Assembly: GCA_963677445.2 (NCBI GenBank)
Contig: CAXXGF010000062.1
Location: 124,001-188,000, forward strand
Length of the DNA: 64,000 nt
Origin: G963677445 sp963677445
GTDB lineage: Bacteria; Bacteroidota; Ignavibacteria; Ignavibacteriales; Melioribacteraceae
Reading direction: 5' to 3'
Part shown: one piece after another, positions 9,001 through 18,060 of the stretch
Position numbering within the stretch: the stretch's first letter is position 1
How the letters are laid out: every line of letters begins with the position of its first letter
Notes under the pieces: model-generated
The model's database searches: none
The model's input: only the letters and a program-made list of their open reading frames with translations
Told to the model about the DNA's origin: nothing
Translations under genes and position numbers: made by a program

Positions 9001-12000
9001 CGTTACAACTGGTGGCCGACTTTCGATAATCCCAAGGATAACTGGGGAGGTATGATGAAACCTCTTTCATCAACAGCGAATAATCTTGTCGAGGAAAATA
9101 TTGAGTTTATTGAATTCTGGCTTTTTGTCGGTCACGCTCCCGAGGGAGCAAAATTAAAGATTGATCTCGGTCAGATATCTGAAGACCTTATTCCGAATAA
9201 TACACTGGACACAGAGGATAGAAACTCGAATGACCTTGAGGAAGAAGGTGAAGATACCGGTATAGATGGTTTATTTAATTCCGAAGAGCCCGGTTATGAT
9301 CCGGTCAACAATACCGACCCCAGTGGTGACGATTTTTATCTTGATCTCGGCGCAAATAACTATGAACGGATAAACGGAAGTGAAGGCAACGCCGCTTTTC
9401 GTAACGCCGGAATAAAATTGCCCGATACTGAAGATATGAACCGAAATTTTACACTTGACAGAATAAACAGTTATTTTACCTATGAAGTCCCCCTCGATAC
9501 AAATATTCTGGATAATGAATATATCATAGGTGGGGGGATTGGTTTACAGGACTGGTACCAGTTCAGAATTCCCTTAAAAGATTATGTTTCCACCGAGGGG
9601 AGCCCCAGTCTTTCGGTTGTTGAAGCTATCAGGGTTTGGATAAAGGATGTCGATCAGGAAGTGTACCTGAGATTTGCCGAAATGAACCTTGTTGGAAACC
9701 AGTGGCAGAAGGTAATTATTCCCGGTTTTATAGAAGAAGAAGACACCGTTCTCACAGTAGGTACAATAAACTTTGAGGATAATCCCTATTATACAAGCCC
9801 TCCGGGAGTTGTGAGGGAAAGGGACAGAAGCAAACCGGATGAAGAAGTTCTTAAGAATGAGCAGTCACTGGAGCTTATCGTGAATGATTTGCCGGACGGC
9901 GAAAATAGGGAAGTGGTGAAATATCTTTACAGGCCTCTCGACCTTTTTAATTATAAAGAAATGAAAATGTTCATCCATGGTGATTTGGATATTTCTCCCG
10001 GATCGGTTTCAAATTATGTTGACGCAACTAACTATGCCGCCGAGGTTTATTTTAGGTTCGGAACCGACTCTCTTAACTTTTACGAATACAGGCAGCCTGT
10101 GCAGGCCGACTGGAATGAGATAGGGATGATTTTTGAGGAACTTACAGCTATCAAACAGATCAGGGACTCGATAAATATTTTTTATTCTCTGCCCGTTATA
10201 GATAAGCCTGGGCACTCATATGGGGTAAAAGGTAATCCTTCTCTGACTAAAGTTACCTATTTTACTATCGGAATTGTTAATCCAAAAGGTATTGGAACAC
10301 CTGATGAATATATCAGCGGAAATATCTGGATAAATGAACTCAGGGTTCTGGACGCTGAAGATACACCCGGCTGGGCATATAGCGCTTCGACATCCTTCAA
10401 AGTTGCCGATCTGCTTACTGTAAACGCGAATATGAGCCGTACCGATCCCTATTTCCATAAACTCGCCGATCGTTTTGGCTCCAGAGTGGACCGAACAAGC
10501 TGGGGCGCTTCTTTTGATCTTGATATGATTAAACTGATACCGGCAAATATTCAGGGAAGTTCATTAAAGCTTAACTATTCCCATACCGAAACTGTATCAG
10601 AGCCTTTGTATTTGCCCGGAACAGATATCTTGGTTGAAGAAGCTATGAACCAGACCAAACAGAAACTTATCAACAATGAAAATTATACTCCTGAAGAGGC
10701 CGAGAGAGAAGTTCAGCAAATAAAAACGGAAACACAGACATTGAATATTTCAGATTCCTGGTCTCTTTCCAATATCAGGTTTAAAATACCTTCCAACGCC
10801 TGGTATATTCAGGATATTATTAATTCCCTGAGTTTCGGTTTTAACTACAGCGAAAAAAGCAGCAGGGCTCCGACCACCAAGAAGAGTGAAAACTGGCTCT
10901 GGAACGCGAACGCTAATTATGCCCTCACTTTCGGAAAGGAAAATTATTTCTATCCGGCTAATATTCCGGTGCTCGGTTATCTTTTTAGAATTTTTGAAGA
11001 TTACAAAAATGTGAAAGTTTATTTTTCACCACAGAATTTTAACAGCGCCATAACAGCGAAAAGATCATGGAGTTATAATCTCAGCCGGACAACGAATTCA
11101 GAACCCAATATCCAGAGAGATTTTCAGTCCACCAGGAACTTCAGCTTCCTCTGGAAGTTTACCGAAGGAGGTTTTATAAATCTTGATCTGAATTACAGCG
11201 CCAATTTTGCTTCCCAGTTAACCTATCTGCTTACCCACCGGGTTGGAGAGGATTATTTTGATCGGAAGGAAAGTGAAATATGGAGCGATATTTTCGGCGG
11301 CGACTATTTTGGACGAGACTTTAAATTTTCCCAGAATTTTGACCTGAAGACAAAACCGCAGCTCCCCTCATTGTGGAATATTAATAAATATTTTAATATT
11401 AACGCCGGGTATTCTGTAAATTATAGCTGGAATAATAACTTTACCCAGGAGGAACTCGGACGAAGCGCGGGATTTTCTTCGAGGCTTTCAGCCGGGTTGT
11501 CCCTAAGGCTAAAATCATTGATGGATCCTCTGTTTGCCGAATCGGGTTCAAGGGGTGGCGGAGCTCTCCCTCCTAAACGTCAGCGAGGAAGAAGAGGCAG
11601 GGACCGTGAGGATCCGAAAGAAGACCCGATTCCCAAACCGGGTCAGTCGCCTGTTGATTCCACTCAGTCGGTTCCGGCGGATACTTCATCCGGCAAACCT
11701 TCAATTTTCTGGCGCGGGCTTGATTTTATGAAGCTGGCCACAAAATATATTTTGTTTGATTATGAGCAGATAACACTAAATTTCAGCCAGCAGAATTCTC
11801 TTTCGGGCGGCGGAATCCTGGGTGAAGGAACAGGATTTTCGAATTTCTGGGGTATCGCTGAAGATTACGAGAAAGGACCTGCGAGGGGATTTATGTTCGG
11901 TCTCGATTACGACCTGGGACCCAGGGCTCCTAATGGTAACCTGACCGATAACTTTTCACAGAAAAACTCGATCGATTTCAAAACATCCCGCCCACTCTGG

Positions 12001-12945
12001 GAGGGAGCGACAATTGACCTGAGCTGGAAAGTTGCCTGGGGTATAAATAAGACTACCAAATTTACTACCGATACTTTAGGTAATCTTACAATTACCAGTA
12101 TTGGTTCCACAGGAAGCATTGACAGGTCGTTCCTTAGTATCCCGATAGGATTTCTCGGTGGCGGCATTAAGGGTGTAAATGAACTGTATGATCCAGACGC
12201 GGCCAACCCGACTCAAAGCCTTTCGGATGCTTTCAGTGAAGGATTTGAATCAGTGCCGATCTTTTCCCGGATACCATTCCTCGGCGAATTCGCGAAATAT
12301 GTTCCGAGGCCTAACTGGAGAATAAGCTGGAGCGGACTTGAGAAATTTTCAATATTTAAAGGATTTGCCAAAAGAGTATCTCTTAACCATGTTTATTCCT
12401 CGGGATATTCTGAAGGCTGGAAAATTGATCCCGACGGTAACCGGGCGATACAAACTCAAAGGCTAAATTATGGATTTTCACCTCTGCTCGGGCTTAATAT
12501 TACATTTGAGCAGTTATGGAAAGGGAATCTGACCGCTTCGTTTAAATATTCTACCAAGACCTCATACGATCTGGGTATTTCAACAAGAAACATTACCGAA
12601 TCGCTGCAGAAAGATATAAATATTACGGCAAGTTACTCTAAATCAGGTTTTGAAATACCATTTTTTGGTGTCTCATTGAAGAATGACCTGGAAATTTCAT
12701 TCTCATATACCAGCGGACGAAATTCGGTCCTGATATTTGAAATGGATAATTTTGATGAGGAAGGAAAACCCCAGGATGGAACAATAAGAACCTCAATGGA
12801 GCCGAGGATAAAATATGTAATGAGTTCCAGGGTAACACTTTCTCTCTTCTACAAGATGACCTCTGTGGAACCGGAAGGAGCAGCCCGTATTCCTCCTACT
12901 ACTACCAACGAAGCCGGCCTTGATGTGCATATCTCCATCAGATAA
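6091..12945 (+). CDS. sprA: SprA/Sov-type outer-membrane translocon of the type IX secretion system
   Basis: A 2284-residue protein, matching the giant size of SprA (about 2300-2500), the beta-barrel pore of type IX secretion. The N-terminus is a hydrophobic signal/anchor (about 8-36). Next comes an Asp/Ser/Ile-rich repetitive stretch (about 75-125, repeats like IADSI), then long beta-rich blocks such as QISGAVDIHGAWRSE and KSIAYIDDFEGAKR, the latter typical of this family. An Arg/Pro/Gly-rich insertion lies near residues 1815-1870 (PPKRQRGRRGRDRED). The start is TTG with a weak AGG 10 bases upstream; the next ATG would cut into the signal segment. A PorX-like regulator follows 34 bases later. 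No gldKLMN/porKLMN cluster is in the window, so the rest of the apparatus must be elsewhere. Confidence 0.92.
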   Translation: MRKNNLLLIIRNRFLLLLAIVVMLFISLGMVYYVPGSVSEIQDVNPVFPDDEGFEKKFETFSRMFLSDTNDVITGDTLAVDSTGSVVDSARIDSITLAIADSIRIADSIAADTLTRIDSMAFDSTARLRHFTHRRKDLPYLSFSQKKKSAFFAQIPPSTYKRTVELDTSGAKVIIKETLDKKEYKPRLEMPVEEYIELRRKAINRQLWEELGYQYELKSSTKDLGELISDITNIDIPLPPTSFLSIFGPPKINLQISGAVDIHGAWRSETTEGISSSRLGNTRNEPDFKQQVQINVSGTIGDKLTISADWNTERTFEFENQLKIKYTGYEDEIIQSIEAGNVSLQTSSLVGGSEALFGIKAQFQMGPFSLTALASQKKGEVQEVSVSGGAESQEFEVHAYEYSTNHFFLHEDYANPDINIFNNYYGNSTPVIDEQYRVKDLEVWKTTTAIAGADDNRANAFIELPPADSLNTRLYTYDYRNISQESIAGESLINDRFIKLTEGVDYTYQPETGYISFKTQIQDNEAIAVAFRQELGPGSDDDQFYGEFVADVADQGNGFVKVLKLVKPKNLQPDFEKAWKLQLRNIYPIGGRDIKEEGFVLDIKYSLDGQDPISELKGKKLVNIFGLDNTDQSGNSPTPDGAFDYIPQRTINPSTGELIFPVLQPFGDDFPETLQGDYPDYASIYTKTLTFAKQDRENDKFIITGEYSASVSSTYNIGFNVVENSVKVLLNGNELREGSDYSVDYNIGQITIRNDAALVPGADLRITYEQNDLFQLASKTLLGFRGIYDFSKKTKLGFSFLNLNQQTLSDKVRIGEEPLNNSIFGLDFQTAVDMPFLTKGLDNLISTKTMSSLSLKGEFAYMSPDPNTKKSNITSDGGKSIAYIDDFEGAKRIIPIGISDRAWKDATPPVDTAGIMTPFDVMAYKAKSFWFNELPSTISVEDIWGDRKQTARDDQQVTVLDFVYRPDEVGRYNWWPTFDNPKDNWGGMMKPLSSTANNLVEENIEFIEFWLFVGHAPEGAKLKIDLGQISEDLIPNNTLDTEDRNSNDLEEEGEDTGIDGLFNSEEPGYDPVNNTDPSGDDFYLDLGANNYERINGSEGNAAFRNAGIKLPDTEDMNRNFTLDRINSYFTYEVPLDTNILDNEYIIGGGIGLQDWYQFRIPLKDYVSTEGSPSLSVVEAIRVWIKDVDQEVYLRFAEMNLVGNQWQKVIIPGFIEEEDTVLTVGTINFEDNPYYTSPPGVVRERDRSKPDEEVLKNEQSLELIVNDLPDGENREVVKYLYRPLDLFNYKEMKMFIHGDLDISPGSVSNYVDATNYAAEVYFRFGTDSLNFYEYRQPVQADWNEIGMIFEELTAIKQIRDSINIFYSLPVIDKPGHSYGVKGNPSLTKVTYFTIGIVNPKGIGTPDEYISGNIWINELRVLDAEDTPGWAYSASTSFKVADLLTVNANMSRTDPYFHKLADRFGSRVDRTSWGASFDLDMIKLIPANIQGSSLKLNYSHTETVSEPLYLPGTDILVEEAMNQTKQKLINNENYTPEEAEREVQQIKTETQTLNISDSWSLSNIRFKIPSNAWYIQDIINSLSFGFNYSEKSSRAPTTKKSENWLWNANANYALTFGKENYFYPANIPVLGYLFRIFEDYKNVKVYFSPQNFNSAITAKRSWSYNLSRTTNSEPNIQRDFQSTRNFSFLWKFTEGGFINLDLNYSANFASQLTYLLTHRVGEDYFDRKESEIWSDIFGGDYFGRDFKFSQNFDLKTKPQLPSLWNINKYFNINAGYSVNYSWNNNFTQEELGRSAGFSSRLSAGLSLRLKSLMDPLFAESGSRGGGALPPKRQRGRRGRDREDPKEDPIPKPGQSPVDSTQSVPADTSSGKPSIFWRGLDFMKLATKYILFDYEQITLNFSQQNSLSGGGILGEGTGFSNFWGIAEDYEKGPARGFMFGLDYDLGPRAPNGNLTDNFSQKNSIDFKTSRPLWEGATIDLSWKVAWGINKTTKFTTDTLGNLTITSIGSTGSIDRSFLSIPIGFLGGGIKGVNELYDPDAANPTQSLSDAFSEGFESVPIFSRIPFLGEFAKYVPRPNWRISWSGLEKFSIFKGFAKRVSLNHVYSSGYSEGWKIDPDGNRAIQTQRLNYGFSPLLGLNITFEQLWKGNLTASFKYSTKTSYDLGISTRNITESLQKDINITASYSKSGFEIPFFGVSLKNDLEISFSYTSGRNSVLIFEMDNFDEEGKPQDGTIRTSMEPRIKYVMSSRVTLSLFYKMTSVEPEGAARIPPTTTNEAGLDVHISIR

Positions 12946-12979
12946 ATCCGGCATATCAGTTATTTAAACGGACATATAT

Positions 12980-14551
12980 ATGAAGAAAAAGAATATATTG
13001 TGGGTTGATGATGAGATCGAACTGCTTCGGTCTCATATTATTTTTCTCACCGAAAAAGGTTATGATGTAGATACTGTTACCAATGGTGAAGACGCGATTT
13101 CAGCGGTAAAAGAAAAAGGCTTCGACCTTATTTTCCTCGATGAAATGATGGCGGGAATGGGGGGACTGGAAACTCTTTCGGAATTAAAGAATATCAATAA
13201 TAATATTCCGGTGGTAATGGTTACCAAGAGTGAAGAGGAAAGCCTGATGAATGACGCGATCGGAAGTCAGATTGACGATTACCTGATAAAACCGGTTGTG
13301 CCGAGCCAGATACTTATGGTTGTTAAAAAAATCCTTGAAAAGAGAGAAATTTCGGGGCAATATGTAGCGAAAGATTATCTTCAGGATTTCAACCAGATTT
13401 CAATGCGGCTGATGGAAAATCCGGATTATAACGACTGGGTGGAAATATACCAGAAACTGGTATACTGGGAGCTTGAACTGGATAAACATCCGGAAGTGGA
13501 TTTGCGCCAGACACTCAGTGAGCAGAAAAAAGAATGTAATAAAGAATTCTCGAAATATGTGGAAAGAAATTATAAATACTGGATTAACAACAGCGGAAGT
13601 CCTGAAGTCCCTGTTCTCACTACAGAAATAATCGATAAATATGTGCTCGATCATGTGAAGAATAATAACGGGCCGGTATTCTTTTTTGTCCTCGACTGCC
13701 TGAGACTTGACCAGTGGCTCGGGCTGGAAAAATATCTGCTGGAATTGTATAACATTGAGAAAGAATATTATTACGCTATTCTGCCCACAGCGACACCATA
13801 CGCGAGGAACGCTCTTTTTGCCGGTTTGTTTCCCAGCGAAATAGAAAGGTATTATCCCGAGCTATGGCAGGGCGGAAGGGATGATGAGAGAAGTCAGAAT
13901 AAGTATGAAAAAGATCTGCTTCAGCTTCTTCTCAACCGAAAAGGCATAAGGCTCAGGAATGATCTTAAATATATGAAAATAATTGATCCTGATGTTGGCA
14001 GGGGATTCGAGAATAATGTTTTGTCACATAAAAATACCAATCTAATGGCGGTAGTTGTCAATACTCTTGATATGATCGCTCATGGAAGGTCGGACTCTGA
14101 TATTCTGAAAGAAATCGCTCCGGATGAATCTGCCTATAGAAGTCTGACAAACAGTTGGTTTCAGCATTCCTCACTATTGGGCACTTTCAGGGCCATATCA
14201 ACAATAAAAAATGCCAAAGTAATTGTCAGCACCGATCATGGCAGCATAAGAACTCTCAGGGGAGCGAAAGTGCTGGGTGATAAAGAGGCCTCGACAAACC
14301 TTCGATTTAAATTTGGCAAGAACCTGAAGGTTGACGAAAAACATGCCATGTATATTAAAAAACCTCACGAGTATAAGCTTCCGAGAAGAGGTGTTACGAT
14401 AAACTATATCATTTCCAAGGAAGATTATTATTTTGTATATCCGACCGACTATCATAAATACCTGAGTCATTACAAAGATACTTTTCAGCACGGAGGCATA
14501 TCTATGGAGGAGATGATACTTCCCGTTGTTACAATGGAGAGTAAAAGTTGA
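12980..14551 (+). CDS. porX: PorX-like response regulator with PglZ domain
   Basis: A 523-residue two-domain regulator. The receiver domain (1-120) keeps the full phosphorylation set: Asp10/Asp11, acceptor Asp54 (LIFLDEMM), Thr82 and Lys104 (LIKPV). The C-terminal part (about 210-515) is a PglZ domain of the alkaline-phosphatase superfamily, with metal-ligand-like motifs FVLDCLRLDQW and VSTDHGSIR and the late TFQHGGISMEEMILP. This architecture is that of PorX, which regulates type IX secretion with the kinase PorY. Placement 34 bases after sprA supports that role. A PorY-like kinase is not adjacent. The stop abuts the tsaE start codon, so coupling is likely. Confidence 0.9.
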   Translation: MKKKNILWVDDEIELLRSHIIFLTEKGYDVDTVTNGEDAISAVKEKGFDLIFLDEMMAGMGGLETLSELKNINNNIPVVMVTKSEEESLMNDAIGSQIDDYLIKPVVPSQILMVVKKILEKREISGQYVAKDYLQDFNQISMRLMENPDYNDWVEIYQKLVYWELELDKHPEVDLRQTLSEQKKECNKEFSKYVERNYKYWINNSGSPEVPVLTTEIIDKYVLDHVKNNNGPVFFFVLDCLRLDQWLGLEKYLLELYNIEKEYYYAILPTATPYARNALFAGLFPSEIERYYPELWQGGRDDERSQNKYEKDLLQLLLNRKGIRLRNDLKYMKIIDPDVGRGFENNVLSHKNTNLMAVVVNTLDMIAHGRSDSDILKEIAPDESAYRSLTNSWFQHSSLLGTFRAISTIKNAKVIVSTDHGSIRTLRGAKVLGDKEASTNLRFKFGKNLKVDEKHAMYIKKPHEYKLPRRGVTINYIISKEDYYFVYPTDYHKYLSHYKDTFQHGGISMEEMILPVVTMESKS

Positions 14552-14983
14552 ATGAATCTTCCATATGAGATTTTAGTCAGCTCAGAAGATGAGACGGCTC
14601 TATTTTGTGAAAAGTTATCGAAGCTGATAAAACCGGGCGACCTTATAGTGATGAATGGAAACCTGGGAGCGGGTAAAACATTTATTGTTAAAAAGACCAT
14701 CGCGTTTTTTAATATTGATGACGCTGCCAGTCCGACATTTTCAATAATAAATGAGTATTCGGGCGATTTAACTGTTTATCATATTGATTTCTACCGGATA
14801 GAAAAAGAGGTTGAACTATTCGATATTGGAATAGAAACTTATCTTTATAACCGGGAGGCGGTTAAATTTGTGGAATGGGGGGAAATGTTTCCTGATATTC
14901 TGCCGAAAAATCATTATATTTTAACAATTGAATGGATTTCAGCAAATAAAAGGAAAATCAGAATTGCGGAAAAACATAGTTGA
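14552..14983 (+). CDS. tsaE: tRNA N6-threonylcarbamoyladenosine biosynthesis ATPase TsaE
   Basis: A 143-residue P-loop ATPase that works with TsaB and TsaD in making the t6A37 modification of ANN-decoding tRNAs. The Walker A motif GNLGAGKT is at 36-43, followed by the family motif SPTFSIINEY and YHIDFYRIEK; the C-terminal FVEWGEMFPDILP is also typical. Length agrees with the family (about 140-155). An in-frame stop codon (that of porX) lies immediately before the ATG, fixing the start. The 3' end overlaps the start of tsaB, its functional partner. No tsaD is present in the window. Confidence 0.93.
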   Translation: MNLPYEILVSSEDETALFCEKLSKLIKPGDLIVMNGNLGAGKTFIVKKTIAFFNIDDAASPTFSIINEYSGDLTVYHIDFYRIEKEVELFDIGIETYLYNREAVKFVEWGEMFPDILPKNHYILTIEWISANKRKIRIAEKHS

Positions 14984-15626
14984 GCTGCCGATTCTGGCAA
15001 TTGAGACGAGTGGTGAATTATGCAGTGTGGCGCTTCTTAATGAGAATGATGTTCTTTTTGAGATCAATATTAAAAAAAAGAATGTCCATTCTGAAATGAT
15101 TTTCCGATTGATAAGCGAGGCGCTCGAATTATCTTCATTATCTGTTGATGATTTAAAGGCTGTGGCTGTGTCATCGGGTCCCGGATCTTTTACCGGGCTG
15201 CGAATAGGGATGTCGGCCGCGAAAGGTATCGCTTTCGGGGCTAATCTGCCTGTTATTCCTGTTCCCACTTTTGACGCTCTCGCCTGGCAGATATATTCAT
15301 TATCGGGACTCAGGAACTTTGCCATCGCTAACGTTGTAAATGTAACCGAGCTCTATTATGCCGATTATAATTTTGATGAAAATATGTTTAAGAATAAAAC
15401 AATAATCGAACTTATCGGCAGGGAGGACCTGGTTAAACGAGCAGCGGAGAAGAAGAAATTTTTTGGCAATAACGGACAAAATAAAGACAACCAGTCTGTT
15501 TCAGCGCCCAACGCGGCATTTATTGCAGATTGGGCTTATATTTTTGGAAAAGATTTATTAACTTTCAAATATGATTATTTGGAACCGGATTATATTAAAA
15601 AATTTGTAGCAAGGATAAAAAAATGA
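14964..15626 (+). CDS. tsaB: tRNA threonylcarbamoyladenosine biosynthesis protein TsaB
   Basis: A TsaB-type protein of about 220 residues (ASKHA fold), the scaffold partner of TsaD in t6A synthesis. Motifs seen are ILAIETSGELCSVAL, HSEMI and the glycine-rich SSGPGSFTGLRIGMSAAKG. An in-frame ATG exists at 14928, but it would add residues unlike the family start. I prefer the TTG at 14964, which has AAAGGAAAA about 8 bases upstream and overlaps tsaE by 20 bases. The C-terminus ends PDYIKKFVARIKK, close to the usual end. The stop overlaps the start of the DUF1573 gene by 4 bases, so the run tsaE-tsaB-DUF1573-accD-panC appears to be one operon. Confidence 0.9.
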   Translation: MRKNIVELPILAIETSGELCSVALLNENDVLFEINIKKKNVHSEMIFRLISEALELSSLSVDDLKAVAVSSGPGSFTGLRIGMSAAKGIAFGANLPVIPVPTFDALAWQIYSLSGLRNFAIANVVNVTELYYADYNFDENMFKNKTIIELIGREDLVKRAAEKKKFFGNNGQNKDNQSVSAPNAAFIADWAYIFGKDLLTFKYDYLEPDYIKKFVARIKK

Positions 15627-16351
15627 GGAATTTACTTTTTATTTTAGTTCTGCTTTCAGGAGTGTTATTCGCACAGGGAAAAGGGCCGGTAATGGACATA
15701 CCGGAAACTGATTATGATTTTGGGGATATCGCGATAGGGGATGAGGTAACACATAATTTTGTAATAAGAAACGGGGGTGATGAAGACCTTTTGATTAAAA
15801 GAGTCAAAGCATCTTGTGGATGCACTGCCGTCAGCCCTGAGAAAAAGTTGTTAAAACCGGGTGAATCTACCAATATCGGGGTTGTTTTTGATACAAAAGG
15901 ACGTAAAGGGAAACAGAGAAAATCAGTTTATGTAGAGACAAATGATCCCCGTAATCCTAAAGCCCGGTTAGCTTTTACCGCCAATATTGTAACGCTTGGG
16001 CAGTTAAGGTATCATAAAAAAATTGACGGGCCAAAAATAAAGCTTTCAAAAAATCAGCATCACTTTGGCGATGTTGAACAGGGCTCTGTTCTTGATGTTG
16101 TTTTTGAGGTGATTAATACGGGGACCAAAGACCTTTTGATCAAAAGAGTAAAAACCAATTGCGGATGCACTGCCGCTCTGCTCAGTGAAGATAACATAAA
16201 ACCGGGTGACAGAGCTGAAATTAAAGTGACATTTGATACCAAAGGCCGCCAGGGAAAGAACAGCAAGACGGTGACGATTTATTCAAACGATCCTGACCAA
16301 TCGAAAATTCACTTTAAAATATTTGCCAATATAATTGAACAGGAAGGTTAA
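15623..16351 (+). CDS. Secreted protein with two DUF1573 domains
   Basis: A 242-residue exported protein. An N-terminal signal peptide (LLFILVLLSGVLFAQG, cleavage near 18-20) precedes two copies of the DUF1573 immunoglobulin-like fold. The first is at about 28-125 and the second at about 143-240. Both contain the same core: FGDI/FGDV, then DLLIKRVK followed by CGCTA, and later FDTKGRKGKQ or FDTKGRQGKN. This family is abundant in Bacteroidota and relatives, and its function is not established; a structural or adhesive role at the envelope is only a guess. It overlaps tsaB by 4 bases and accD by 1 base. Confidence 0.87.
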   Translation: MRNLLFILVLLSGVLFAQGKGPVMDIPETDYDFGDIAIGDEVTHNFVIRNGGDEDLLIKRVKASCGCTAVSPEKKLLKPGESTNIGVVFDTKGRKGKQRKSVYVETNDPRNPKARLAFTANIVTLGQLRYHKKIDGPKIKLSKNQHHFGDVEQGSVLDVVFEVINTGTKDLLIKRVKTNCGCTAALLSEDNIKPGDRAEIKVTFDTKGRQGKNSKTVTIYSNDPDQSKIHFKIFANIIEQEG

Positions 16352-17196
16352 TGGGCTGGTTTAAACGCTCAAAAGAAAATATTTCTCCCGACTCTAAAAA
16401 ACTGGAAATGCCGGGAGGACAATGGATTAAGTGTGAAAAATGTGGCGAAATTGTTCATAAAAAACAATTGCAGCAAAGTTGCTGGGTTTGTCCTAAATGT
16501 GACTTTCACTTTCGCATAGGCAGTGAAGAATATATTGAAATTTTATTCGACAAAGGAACATTCAGGGAGTTGGATAAAAAAATGAAACCTTCCGATCCCC
16601 TTGAATTTTCCGATACAAAAAAGTATGCCGACCGAATTGTTGCCACGACTAAAAAAACCGGCCTGAACGACGCGGTAAGGACAGGCACAGGTAAAATGGG
16701 AAATTATAAGTTTTCATTTGCCTGTATGGATTTTAAATATATTGGCGGCAGTATGGGATCGGTGGTTGGTGAGAAAATTGCCCGCGCGATAGATAAAGCA
16801 TGGGAAAACAAAACACCCCTTGTCATCATTTCCCAGAGTGGAGGGGCAAGGATGATGGAAGCGGCCTATTCACTAATGCAGATGGCCAAAACAAGCGCCC
16901 GACTTGCCCGTCTCGCAGATGCCGGTATACCCTACATTTCTGTTCTGACCGATCCGACCACCGGAGGAATAACAGCGAGTTACGCTATGCTTGGCGATGT
17001 TATTATTGCCGAACCCAACGCTCTTATCGGTTTTGCCGGACCACGCGTTATTAAACAGACTATCGGCAAAGACCTTCCGGAAGGTTTCCAGCGTTCCGAA
17101 TTCCTGCTTAAAAATGGATTTGTCGATTTTATCTGCAACCGGAAGGAATTAAAATCGAAACTTGTTCAGCTTTTCAGTTATTTTACTACACAATAA
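16351..17196 (+). CDS. accD: Acetyl-CoA carboxylase carboxyltransferase subunit beta
   Basis: A 281-residue subunit of acetyl-CoA carboxylase, which with AccA moves the carboxyl group from biotin to acetyl-CoA to give malonyl-CoA. The N-terminal zinc ribbon is visible as Cys28, Cys31, Cys47 and Cys50. The crotonase-like core contains GSMGSVVGEK, SQSGGARMMEAAYSLMQMAK and LTDPTTGGITASYAMLGDV. Length matches AccD (about 280-300). The start overlaps the last base of the preceding gene, and panC begins immediately after its stop. AccA and the biotin subunits are not in the window. It supplies malonyl-CoA to the fab operon further along. Confidence 0.95.
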   Translation: MGWFKRSKENISPDSKKLEMPGGQWIKCEKCGEIVHKKQLQQSCWVCPKCDFHFRIGSEEYIEILFDKGTFRELDKKMKPSDPLEFSDTKKYADRIVATTKKTGLNDAVRTGTGKMGNYKFSFACMDFKYIGGSMGSVVGEKIARAIDKAWENKTPLVIISQSGGARMMEAAYSLMQMAKTSARLARLADAGIPYISVLTDPTTGGITASYAMLGDVIIAEPNALIGFAGPRVIKQTIGKDLPEGFQRSEFLLKNGFVDFICNRKELKSKLVQLFSYFTTQ

Positions 17197-18051
17197 ATGA
17201 TTGAAATAATAAAAACTACTGCGGAAATGCGGGTCTGGTCTTCCCGGATAAAAAAAGAGGGGAAACTGATTGGTTTTGTCCCTACCATGGGGTATTTACA
17301 TGACGGCCATCTTTCTCTCGTAAGGAAAGCGAAAGAGGAAAATGAATACTGCGTGGTTTCAATTTTTGTAAATCCCACTCAGTTTGCTCCCAATGAAGAC
17401 CTGGCGAAATATCCGAGGGATTTCGAAAGAGATAAGCAACTTCTTATCTCTGCCGGCGCTGATATTATTTTTTATCCCGATGTATCGGAAATTTACCCAA
17501 AGACATTCCAGACCTACGTTAGCGTGGAAAAAGTAACATCAATTCTGGAGGGTGAAAAGAGGCCTGCCCATTTCAGGGGGGTCACAACAATTGTGTCGAT
17601 TTTGTTTAACGCGGTAAAACCTGACGCAGCCTATTTCGGACAGAAGGACGCGCAGCAGGCAGCCGTTATCTCAAGGATGAATGAGGATCTGAAATTCGGA
17701 ATTAATATCCGGATATTACCTGTTATAAGGGAAAACGATGGCCTGGCAATGAGTTCCCGCAATATATATCTGAGCGGTCAGGAGAGGGAAGAAGCGCTCG
17801 TTCTTTTTAAATCGCTTAAAACTGCCGAAAATTTAATTTCAGAAGGAGAAAGAAACTGTTCTGAAATTATTAAAAAAATGGAGAAATTACTCCGGGGTGC
17901 ACCCTCCTCAAATCCCGATTACGCGGCAATAGTTGAAAAAACCACGTTTGAAAAAGCTGAATATCTTGAAGAAGGAACGTCTTATTATATCCTCGTTGCC
18001 TGCAAAATTGGAAACACCCGTTTAATTGATAACATCCTTATAACATTGTAA
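17197..18051 (+). CDS. panC: Pantoate--beta-alanine ligase
   Basis: A 284-residue cytosolic enzyme that condenses pantoate and beta-alanine with ATP to give pantothenate, the precursor of CoA. The nucleotidyltransferase signature FVPTMGYLHDGHLSLV (27-42) contains the HxGH-type ATP-binding histidines. Further family motifs are IFVNPTQFAPNEDL, RPAHFRGVTTIVS, FGQKDAQQ and GLAMSSRN (the KMSKS-like loop). Length is normal for PanC. The ATG directly follows the accD stop, so translation is probably coupled. Pairing with accD links two CoA-dependent early steps of lipid synthesis. Confidence 0.95.
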   Translation: MIEIIKTTAEMRVWSSRIKKEGKLIGFVPTMGYLHDGHLSLVRKAKEENEYCVVSIFVNPTQFAPNEDLAKYPRDFERDKQLLISAGADIIFYPDVSEIYPKTFQTYVSVEKVTSILEGEKRPAHFRGVTTIVSILFNAVKPDAAYFGQKDAQQAAVISRMNEDLKFGINIRILPVIRENDGLAMSSRNIYLSGQEREEALVLFKSLKTAENLISEGERNCSEIIKKMEKLLRGAPSSNPDYAAIVEKTTFEKAEYLEEGTSYYILVACKIGNTRLIDNILITL

Positions 18052-18060
18052 TTTCAGGAA

